A stretch of DNA of 64,000 nt from Hirundichthys speculiger. Lineage: Eukaryota > Chordata > Actinopteri > Beloniformes > Exocoetidae. Within the stretch, counting starts at the first letter, position 1, and every line of letters starts with the position of its first letter. Positions 57,644 to 64,000 of the stretch are shown one piece after another. Both the position numbers and the translations under genes were made by a program. The notes under the pieces were generated by a model that was not told where the DNA came from, did not search any database, and was given only the letters and a program-made list of their open reading frames with translations. Location: positions 1 to 64,000 of the forward strand of contig JAGFBZ010000736.1 of assembly GCA_018398805.1 (NCBI GenBank), read 5' to 3'.

Positions 57644-60600
57644 CCGCCGCCGGATAATTTTGATCGTCGCGTCATTAACCGAATCGTCTTTGACTCTGCA
57701 GATGAGATCGCGTTCCTGGAGGGGATGACCATCGTGTACAAGAGCAGCATCGACCTTTTCTTCTACGTGGTGGGAAGCGCTCAGGAGAATGAGGTGCAGT
57801 GAGTTTAGACTTTCCCCTCAGAGCAACATTTTAGCGGGAAATGCAGACGGATCGTGTTTTTAACAGAACAAATGTTTCAACGAAATCACAAATTACAAAT
57901 GAAAGTTTTAATTGTGTTTTATAAAAACTTCGGCAACTGTGCTGCTACATCTCAGTTGGCTGAATTTCATGATGACTGTAAGGGGGCGGAGCTATGTACC
58001 TCATCAGGTAAAACTATATAAACAACGTATGCATAATTGGGGGGGGTGGCCTTTAGACTGATGGTGGACAGAAACAATGGTCACCACTTAGCTGCTTGGC
58101 ACCGCCTTGTGTTGTTTGGACAGATTTGATCAGGACGAATGTAATCCACATCATAGATTAGTATTAGCTAAGCCGACCAAGCTAAGATAACTGACTGTGA
58201 TTGACAGAAGGTGGGCGTGTTCCAGTCAGCCCTGATTGCTTCACTCATTTCCAAAATGGTGCTGCGTACAAACACTAACTCTTCAATACCACTCATCTGG
58301 AAACCAGTGGGTGATGTCATAGGGGGTGTGGCTTAGCTGTGAAACCAATTTCAGAAGATTTCACACCCCACAGGGGAAAGGGGTGGGGCCACGTTGAGGG
58401 GCTGTTCCCCCCTCCTAAAACCAGCTGCTGTGAACTTTGATTCTTTCTGTGTGGTGACCAAACTGTGTAACAAACGTTTCATTAATTCAATTCAATTCAG
58501 TTTTATTTGTATAGCATCTGTTACAATGTCAATTGTCTCCAGGCACTTTACAGAGACCCAGATCATGACCCCCAAGCAAATATCATTAACTAAAATTATA
58601 ATATTAAATCCAATCAAGGATAATGGCAGGTAAAAAACTCCCACAGAGGGAGAAAAAAAACCTTTAAGCCAAACAGAGGCAAGAAAAAACTCCACTTTAA
58701 GAGGAAGAAACCTAAACTCATTAAGAGCCGAGGAAGTCCTGTTGACCTTTGGAAAAGGTTTTAATTTCTCCTTTACACTGAAACAGAGTCTGAACTGGAG
58801 CTCATGTGACTCTGTCTGCTGTCCTCATCCATGTTATTGATCTGAAATCAGTTACAGGTGTTACACTGATCTTATTTCATTTCCTGAATTTTTGTTCTTT
58901 TTCCTTTTCCAGCTGATGCTGATGTCAGTTCTCAACTGTCTGTTTGACTCCCTCAGTCACCTGCTCAGGTGAGTTCCTTCATGGAGGCTTTCAGAGGGTT
59001 TGAGGAGTGAAAACACAGCAGGTTTTATCCAGAAACATGGTGTTTGAAACACTGGATTTGAATGATGAATAAATGAATAATCCAGACAAACAAGGCAGCT
59101 GAATAAACACCTGCAGACGCTTCAGTTATGTTTCGCTTCCGCCTGTTTGAGACTTTCCAAAGCTGTGCGCAGCTCTCTCATCACTGGCACGTTTGTTCCA
59201 CATCATGGTTTTTTTCATGACTGACTGCAACGTTGTCAGACAAACAGCAGCTGATGCGGTTGCCGTGGAAACTGTGAGTGATGGAGGCGGGCAGAGTTTA
59301 TATTTAAGATTTTAGCTGCTCAATGAATTATGTCACAGACCAATGAAGTTTTCAAGAGTCTAATATGTTGACTCTATATGTGATATATATTCAGCTGAGT
59401 GTGTCAAACATTCAGATGCTAAATAACAGAGCTGGAAACCACTACAGATCCAGGTGAGCCCGTAGAAAATCACGTGACACGCCTCTGGCCTCACTTAGTA
59501 CTCTACCGACCGCTAGAGGCCGCGGTTCCTCTACCGACCACTAGAGGCCGCAGTTCCTCTACCGACCGCTAGAGGCCGCAGTTCCTCTACCGCACACATG
59601 ATCTGAGAAGACTGAAGCAGAAAAAAATAAAAAAAATCTGTATCACTTTCAAAAACCTTTGGCTTTTGGCTGTATTCTGGAGCTTGTAGCTATTTCTTTT
59701 TATTTATTTACTTATTACTGAGTTGTCTACTTATATTTACTCATCAGTTTTTTATGATTATAAAAATAATAATTGTCATTTGTTTCTTTCTCGTTGCCTC
59801 GTTGGTTGAGAGGGTCAGAGGATGGGCGGGAGGGTTTGGAACGTTATCACTGAATCTATCAAATTTATCTGTGAATGAAATGAAAAAAAAAAACATTTAA
59901 GCCGTTCTTAAAAGTAACATTCAGACATCTGCAGCAATAGTGAACTGGTGTTAAAATAAATGTGGGTTTGGTGAATATTTGCAGGAAGAATGTGGAGCGG
60001 AGGTGTCTGCTGGACAACATGGATGGAGTGTTCCTCGTAGTGGATGAAATCATCGATGGAGGGTAAGACTCCTTCTGTGTTAATGAGACCTCCTCCCAGC
60101 AGCAGCACAGAGATCATCCAAGTCATGTCTTAATCACACAAATCATGATGCAACAGCACACCAAACAAGAAAAAAATACTCTTTAGTTTAGTCCTGTAAT
60201 GATCACAATAGAGAACCGTCACTAGCGAGCAGCTGCTACGTGCTACAAACATCCTGGTATCAGTTTAAAGATTGTAATGGTGTCAGGATGACCACTCTGA
60301 CTAAAACTCAGTGAACTAGCAGTTTAAGAACTACAAAAAAAAAACAACTTCATTTCCTGCAGCCCAACTCTGAGTCCTGTCTTATCTCTGTTGTTTCAGC
60401 ATCATGAATCAGATTCCAGTAGAAAACTCAACTAGATTAGAGCAAACATACAATATATATTTTTATTCTGCCTGGATGACGCCTGATGCAGTGAGTTTTT
60501 GTGAACTGTCCTTTGATTTTATTGGCTGTGAGGATTCATCCAGAACCATGAATGCGTTGCTGAGATATGTCCTTTTAGGAGCACCCACAGCTCAGCAGCT

Positions 60601-63600
60601 GGTCCACATGGGGGCGCTAGCCCACATACTGAAGAGGTCAGCTGATAGAAACTCAAAACAGTTTTATTTGAAACATCTATGTTTAAAAAAAAAACAGTTT
60701 TAATAGTTTAGTGCCTGAAAAAAACCTCAGATATGACTGATTTAGACAGTCGGTCCAAACGTCTTCTTCAAAAACCTCTAGAAACCTTGTTCTACAACAG
60801 GAAAATCAGTCTTGGTCCAATAAACAGTGAGATGTTCTAGACTGTGGAAGGTCCAGATGTTTGAACAGATGTCATCCAGACAGATGTGAGCTCTAAAAGT
60901 GTCAGATTCATCTTCATTTACTCTGTCCTGCTAATACATGCATTTAATTTTCCACTACTGCTGGACTCTTGTGTGTTACCTTTATTTTGATGCCAGTTTA
61001 ATTCATATAAATGTTCTAGTGGCTGAGATATACTCAACTTCAACTTAAATTAGACGTGTCAGCTTTGAACAGGAGTCTCTAAAATAGTCTTGCAGATCAT
61101 TCTTGAGTCTATAAACGCCCAGAAAGCAGTTTCGTTAGTAACGACAGTCCTGCTGGTTGTTTTTCTCCCTTTGCCAGGGTGATTCTGGAGAGCGACCCCC
61201 AGCAGGTCCTTCAGAAGGTCAACTACAGGGTAGGACATATCTGGTCTTTTTCACTGAAATCACCTGAAAAAAAATCTCTCTGGACCATGTTTCCACTGAG
61301 CTCTCCACAGCTGTTTTCAGCATCTTCCCGCCTCTTCTCACCTGCTTCACCTTTCTGTCTCCCCCTTTCTCCCTCTCTTCTTCTTCTTCTTCTCCTGGTG
61401 CGCGTCAGCTTGTGTCAGAGCAAGCCTACGGCTTCGTCCTGTTTGATTACATCACTGGTAACCTAGAGGCTCAGACAGACAGGAGCCAGCTGCTGTAGAC
61501 AGACAGACAAACGGACGGAGGGTGAGGGGGGGGTTGTGGAGGACAGGGAGGTTGATGGGGGGAGTAATGTGTGAGGCAGATGACGTAAGTGCATGGTGAG
61601 AACATGTGGACTGACCCTCTGGTGGTTGAAGTGGTTGTCGTCCACTGACCCAGCTATGGACGGACTAACAGACTACATCAGCAGCATGGCTCACACCTGC
61701 AGAGTTGTTGGCTAACCTGTCGATGCCTGTCCACACGAAAAGATCTTTAAAATCTCAGTCACCTGTGTGAGCGTACCACTCCAGACCACATGAGGGCAGC
61801 ATGACGGAGACCTCCTGAGTCAGCTCCCCCTACCTTCCTAAGCTTCTGTAGTCACTCCTGTAGTCAAATTACAGTACAATGACCCGAGTTCACTGTTGAT
61901 ATTAGCATTAACACCTACTGTAATAGCTGACGGTGTTGATCACAACGGTCAGTCTCTACACCTCTGTGTGTTTCGGGGCAAACAGCTGAACTATTTAATT
62001 TAGTGTTTTATTGAGGAAGCTTCCAGTAGGTGTGTTTTTATGTTTGTGTGACTTTGAGTGAAATTATCTTTTACAAAGACCCGTCCTTTGACTGCATTAG
62101 CCATTAGCTCACAGGACAGAAAGATACACTCACCCATTCACTCAACTGTTGTGTTGGTTTGCGGGGAAACGTCGTATTCGTTTGTTCAAACAGGGAACCG
62201 TCACTTTCGATTGGTCGTTTGCAAGGGCAACCGTCGCGTTGGTTCGATTGTTCGTTCGTTTGTGGGGAACCGTCGCGTTGGTTCATTGTGTCCGTTTGCG
62301 AGGGGAACCGTCGCGTTGGTTTGATTGTTCATTTGCGGGGAACCGTCGCATTGGTTCGATTTTTCGTTCGTTTGCGGGAAACCGTCACATTGGTTCGATT
62401 GTTCGTTCATTTGAACCGTCGCGTTGGTTCGATTGTTCTTTCGTTTGCGGGGAACCGTCGCGTTGGTTCGATTGTTCGTTCGTTTGCGGGGAACCGTCGC
62501 GTTGGTTCGATTGTTCGTTCGTTTGCGGGGAACCGTCGCGTTGGTTCGATTGTTCGTTCGTTTGCGGGGAACCGTCGCGTTGGTTCGTTGTGTTCGTTTG
62601 CGAGGGGAACCGTCGCGTTGGTTCGATTGTTCGTTTGTTTGCGAGGGGAACCGTCGCATTGGTTCGATTGTTCGTTCGTTTGCGAGGGGAACCGTCGCAT
62701 TGGTTCAATTGTTTGTTCGATTGCGGGGAACAGTCACGTTGGTTCGATTGTTCGTTCGTTTGCGAGGGGAACCGTCGCGTTGGTTCGATTGTTCGTTCGT
62801 TTGCGGGAAACCGTCGCATTGGTTCGATTGTTCGTTCGTTTGAACCGTCGCGTTGGTTCGATTGTTCGTTCGTTTGAACCGTCGCGTTGGTTCGATTGTT
62901 CGTTTGTTTGCGGGGAACCGTCGCGTTGGTTCGATTGTTCGTTCGTTTGCGGGGAACCGTCGCGTTGGTTCGATTGTTCGTTCGTTTGCGGGGAACCGTC
63001 GCGTTGGTTCGATTGTTCGTTCGTTTGCGGGGAACCGTCGCGTTGGTTCGATTGTTCGTTCGTTTGCGGGGAACCGTCACGTTGGTTCGATTGTTCGTTC
63101 GTTTGCGGGGAACCGTCGCGTTGGTTCGTTGTGTTCGTTTGCAGGGGGACCGTCGCGTTGGTTCGATTGTTCGTTCGTTTGCAGGGAACCGTCGCGTTGG
63201 TTCGATTGTTCGTTCGTTTGCGGGGAACCGTCGCGTTGGTTCGATTGTTCGTTCGTTTGCGGGGAACCGTCACGTTGGTTCGTTGTGTTCGTTTGCGGGG
63301 AACCGTCGCGTTGGTTCGATTGTTCGTTCATTTGCGGGGAACCGTCGCGTTGGTTCGATTGTTCGTTCATTTGCGGGGAACCGTCGCGTTGGTTCGTTGT
63401 GTTCAGTTGCAGCAGTTTCTTCACTTTCCATCTGCTGAACTGAACTGTGTGATGACCAGTTGTTTCAGTTAGTGAATCGGTTCAGTTCGTGCACTTTTCC
63501 ATCGGTCTTTGGAACTCATTTCTGGTGACCAACACATCACCATGTAGCTCGAGGGCCCTCTAGTGGTTGTAGGAGCCATATTCACTGATGTGGTCAGACC

Positions 63601-63817
63601 GTCTGATGACGTGTACCTTCCACATGACAACCTTCAGGAGTTTCGTCCTGATGATCTTTTCCTGTGTGGCTGGTCGGCTTTAACAAGTGTTGATTAACAT
63701 TCACCAGGTGGATCTAATGCTGTTGGTCTCTCATACGTCTGTCTTCTACATGTGATGATGTCGTTTTTTTTCTTCCAGGCTGATGAAAACCCGCTATCAG
63801 AACACAGCGTCGCCCAG
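36818..63817 (+). CDS. copz2: copz2 (COPI coatomer subunit zeta-2), eight exons visible, last exon missing
   Basis: Eight plus-strand exons join in frame to 163 codons of a coatomer zeta subunit, a small longin-fold subunit of the COPI coat that pairs with gamma-COP in Golgi-ER retrograde transport. Blocks read [98 protein letters not shown] and [39 protein letters not shown], and VNYRAD followed by VAQ are closer to the vertebrate COPZ2 I recall than to COPZ1. The short N-terminus (MDSTSP) resembles COPZ1 in length. The final exon (expected to encode a peptide like VLQSAKEQIKWSLL) is right of the window. Introns 1, 2 and 7 are filled with minisatellites. Confidence 0.93.
37745..38800 (+). 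repeat. degenerate AT-rich repeat block right of copz2 exon 1
   Basis: Loose repeats of AAAATCACAACTTT, TTTCACAATA and CTTTTTGTCA, about 20-25 bp apart, diverged. Runs up to the start of the composite satellite. No coding sequence. Confidence 0.6.
38831..47447 (+). repeat. composite minisatellite (24-bp core plus 0-4 copies of an 11-mer), left part
   Basis: Units start GGCTGCTACTTTAGACGG and continue GTGAAAC-type sequence to 24 bp, followed by zero to several copies of the 11-mer GACGGTGAAAC, giving units of 24, 35, 46 bp and so on. There are roughly 260 units in 8.6 kb. Most differences between units are CG to TG or CA changes. Higher-order copies are visible: a segment containing GTAAACAGCGAAACGATAG at 42550 recurs at 43862 and, diverged, at 45139. 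The array fills copz2 intron 1. Confidence 0.95.
47448..48449. repeat. left terminal region of the transposon: TIR and subterminal motifs
   Basis: The TIR is 47448-47475. Copies of the subterminal motif TGACAGGGTGGACA, exact or with a few changes, lie at 47638-47651 (inverted, with TT for TG), 47980-47993, 47999-48012 and 48021-48034. The rest is AT-rich 3' flank of the transposase gene, with possible AATAAA signals on the minus strand near 47956. No other gene is seen. Confidence 0.75.
48450..51003 (-). CDS. transposase-like protein, two exons (51003-50666 and 50520-48450), 802 aa
   Basis: Exon 1 (338 nt) ends CCCTCCAG before GTTAGA. Exon 2 follows TTTGTGTTTCAG; the junction makes an Arg codon and the frame is then open to the stop. 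Residues 1-80 are very rich in Arg, Lys and Glu ([20 protein letters not shown]), followed by a coiled coil at about 128-160. Cys/His clusters occur at about 340-394 (CLCKKHE; CX6CX4CX2CX3C) and 688-701 (CLC, CSC), suggesting metal binding. A plausible catalytic triad is D480 (HIDFSENY), D563 ([11 protein letters not shown]) and E596 ([13 protein letters not shown]). The C-terminal 75 residues ([29 protein letters not shown]) look like an SH3/Tudor-type fold. The function is inferred from TIR context and motifs; the family name is uncertain. Confidence 0.85.
51004..51923. repeat. right terminal region of the transposon: TIR and subterminal motifs
   Basis: The TIR is 51896-51923. Copies of TGACAGGGTGGACA lie at 51135-51148 (inverted, variant), 51161-51174, 51176-51189, 51332-51345 (variant) and 51524-51537. 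This region is upstream of the transposase start and probably includes its promoter. No other coding sequence is seen. Confidence 0.75.
51924..52815 (+). repeat. composite minisatellite, right part (beyond the transposon)
   Basis: The same 24+11n-bp repeat continues after the transposon, more degenerate towards 52.4-52.8 kb, where units such as CGACGCTGAAACGACGC and GAAATGACAGGGAAACGACGG dominate. Divergence at the array edge is typical of satellites maintained by unequal exchange. Confidence 0.93.
52816..54289. other. end of copz2 intron 1
   Basis: Unique-looking intronic DNA from the end of the satellite to the exon 2 acceptor. No repeat or gene recognised. Confidence 0.5.
54290..54358 (+). 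CDS. copz2: copz2 exon 2
   Basis: An acceptor GTTGTTGCAG precedes GAA CCT TCC, and the exon ends TCC AAG before GTGAGT. It has 23 codons, phase 0 both ends, [20 protein letters not shown] then LSK. This is the first strand region of the zeta-COP longin fold. Confidence 0.95.
54508..56908 (+). repeat. CpG-dense 37-bp minisatellite in copz2 intron 2
   Basis: About 65 units of 37 bp containing AACCAACGCGACGGTTCCCC, then CGCAAACGAA and an AATCG spacer, with six CpGs per typical unit. Shorter units lack the AATCGAACC part; some have CCCCC for CCCC. All frames are nearly free of stops, so long frames on both strands are artefacts. The same family recurs inverted at 62.2-63.4 kb. Confidence 0.96.
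57165..57249 (+). CDS. copz2: copz2 exon 3
   Basis: An acceptor TTCTGTTTCAG precedes TAC TAC GAT, and the exon ends GCA GAC A before GTAAGT, phase 1. It encodes [20 protein letters not shown], then FNKTHKAD. The split codon becomes AAT (Asn), where human paralogues have Ser. Confidence 0.95.
57601..57642 (+). repeat. poly-C run, 42 nt, just upstream of copz2 exon 4
   Basis: A 42-C tract and a short (CCG)n end about 48-59 nt upstream of the exon 4 acceptor. In RNA this is a long C tract near a 3' splice site. Confidence 0.9.
57702..57793 (+). CDS. copz2: copz2 exon 4
   Basis: An acceptor TTTGACTCTGCAG precedes AT GAG ATC, and the exon ends GAG AAT GAG. The in-frame donor is GTGCAG at 57794, a weak site. 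A stronger GTGAGT lies 5 nt further on and would shift the frame. It encodes [20 protein letters not shown], then [11 protein letters not shown] 42-nt poly-C run ends 59 nt upstream of the exon. Confidence 0.93.
58484..58712 (+). repeat. interspersed repeat, copy 2 (copz2 intron 4)
   Basis: Same sequence as 34826-35052 with scattered substitutions, preceded by ATTCAATTCAATTCAG. Lies in copz2 intron 4. Confidence 0.8.
58913..58968 (+). CDS. copz2: copz2 exon 5
   Basis: An acceptor TTTTCCTTTTCCAG precedes CTG ATG CTG ATG, and the exon ends CTGCTCAG before GTGAGT, phase 2. It encodes [18 protein letters not shown], a highly conserved zeta-COP helix. Confidence 0.95.
59501..59591 (-). repeat. 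short 28-bp array, inverted, in copz2 intron 5
   Basis: About three units reading CTCTACCGACCRCTAGAGG on the plus strand, the reverse complement of the unit in the arrays at 7.85 and 31.6 kb. Extra CpGs (CCGACCGCTAGAGGCCGC) suggest a less decayed version. Confidence 0.9.
59985..60062 (+). CDS. copz2: copz2 exon 6
   Basis: An acceptor GAATATTTGCAG precedes G AAG AAT GTG, and the exon ends GATGGAGG before GTAAGA, phase 2. It encodes (R)[19 protein letters not shown], then DEIIDG(G). Confidence 0.95.
61178..61229 (+). CDS. copz2: copz2 exon 7
   Basis: An acceptor CCCTTTGCCAG precedes G GTG ATT CTG, and the exon ends AACTACAGG before GTAGGA, phase 0. It encodes [17 protein letters not shown], a nearly invariant zeta-COP block. 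Confidence 0.95.
61409..61498 (+). CDS. possible alternative 3' terminal exon of copz2
   Basis: A pyrimidine-rich tract (TTCTTCTTCTTCTCCTGG) and GCGTCAG lie just before a 30-codon frame in the same phase as exon 7, ending in TAG at 61496-61498. It reads [20 protein letters not shown], then [10 protein letters not shown] do not recognise the peptide. It lies 180 bp downstream of exon 7, inside intron 7, and could be an alternative last exon or chance. Confidence 0.2.
   Translation, partial: LVSEQAYGFVLFDYITGNLEAQTDRSQLL
61499..62192. other. copz2 intron 7, left part
   Basis: Unique-looking DNA with no recognised feature up to the 39-bp array. Confidence 0.45.
62193..63405 (-). repeat. 39-bp minisatellite in copz2 intron 7, inverted relative of the 54.5-kb array
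   Basis: About 31 units reading on the plus strand GGTTCGATTGTTCGTTCGTT, then TGCGGGGAACCGTCGCG. The reverse complement contains CGCGACGGTTCCCC and CGAACAATCGAACC, so it is the same sequence family as at 54508-56908 but in opposite orientation, with units about 2 bp longer (an extra GAAC-type step and loss of CT). Confidence 0.95.
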
Positions 63818-64000
63818 GTAACGCATGAACACACAGTTTACCTCACACTGCAGACGCACCAGTCAAAGACTGATGACCTGCTTCACCACACTGTCATTAG
63901 TCTGTGAATTAATTTTTATCTACACCAGGATGTCATTGGATCAAGAACAAAACACATTTACAGATCATTCTTCCATCATATATTACACGCACGTTAACAG
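63406..64000. other. copz2 intron 7 end, exon 8 and start of intron 8
   Basis: Apart from exon 8 (63779-63817) nothing is recognised. The last copz2 exon is not reached. Confidence 0.5.
63779..63817 (+). CDS. copz2: copz2 exon 8
   Basis: An acceptor TTTTTTTCTTCCAG precedes GCT GAT GAA, and the exon ends GCCCAG before GTAACG, phase 0. It encodes [13 protein letters not shown], matching the penultimate segment of COPZ2 (ADDGGLTEQSVAQ in human). The last exon follows outside the window. Confidence 0.92.

Larger units (their letters stand above)
57794..61177. other. copz2 introns 4-6
   Basis: Besides exons 5 and 6, these introns hold the second interspersed-repeat copy (58484-58712) and the short 28-bp array (59501-59591). 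The rest is unique AT-rich sequence without other genes. Confidence 0.5.

Noticed and set aside
62159..63472. 437-codon open frame
   Set aside because: Repeat-derived frame across the 39-bp array in copz2 intron 7.

Overview
The window looks like chromosomal DNA from a teleost fish. It holds spliced vertebrate genes with canonical GT-AG introns, many fish-type interspersed repeats (hAT-type MITEs, Tc1 relics, an L2-type LINE end, a tRNA-headed SINE) and a very large amount of minisatellite DNA. I estimate that tandem arrays make up about a third of the 64 kb. There is no bacterial or viral gene content. All identifications come from reading translated exons and remembered family sequences; no database search was run.

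Three host genes are supported. (1) nfe2l1, on the minus strand, runs off the left edge. Five coding exons are placed (12130-11849, 11239-11087, 7155-7027, 6927-6768, 2715-2212), with a probable 5' UTR exon and promoter near 14.3-14.6 kb. The bZIP exon lies outside the window. (2) praf2, on the minus strand, is complete in three exons (30483-30305, 28167-27950, 24504-24365) and encodes 178 aa. (3) copz2, on the plus strand, encodes a COPI coatomer zeta subunit. Eight coding exons run from 36818 to 63817 and the last exon is beyond the right edge. The gene order is nfe2l1(-), praf2(-), copz2(+).

The introns and spacers hold at least ten tandem arrays: a 36-bp array inside nfe2l1 that ends a few bases from a splice donor; 28-bp arrays at 7.85, 31.6 and 59.5 kb; a 9-bp array at 12.5 kb; a 21-bp array at 21.2-23.8 kb; a 19-bp array at 26.3 kb; a 34-bp array at 33.9 kb; a 20-bp array at 35.5 kb; a composite 24+11n-bp array of about 9.5 kb in copz2 intron 1; and a CpG-dense 37-bp array in copz2 intron 2 whose near relative (39 bp) sits inverted in copz2 intron 7. 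Long open frames across these arrays are by-products of the repeat units and are not annotated as genes.

The most striking object is an apparently intact 4,476-bp DNA transposon at 47448-51923. It is inserted into the composite satellite of copz2 intron 1 with a perfect 4-bp target duplication (GGCT) that rebuilds the uninterrupted satellite. It has 28-bp terminal inverted repeats (26/28 matching) and clusters of a 14-bp subterminal motif near both ends. It carries a two-exon gene for an 802-aa protein with a basic N-terminus, a coiled coil, Cys clusters, a plausible D-D-E triad and a C-terminal SH3/Tudor-like segment.
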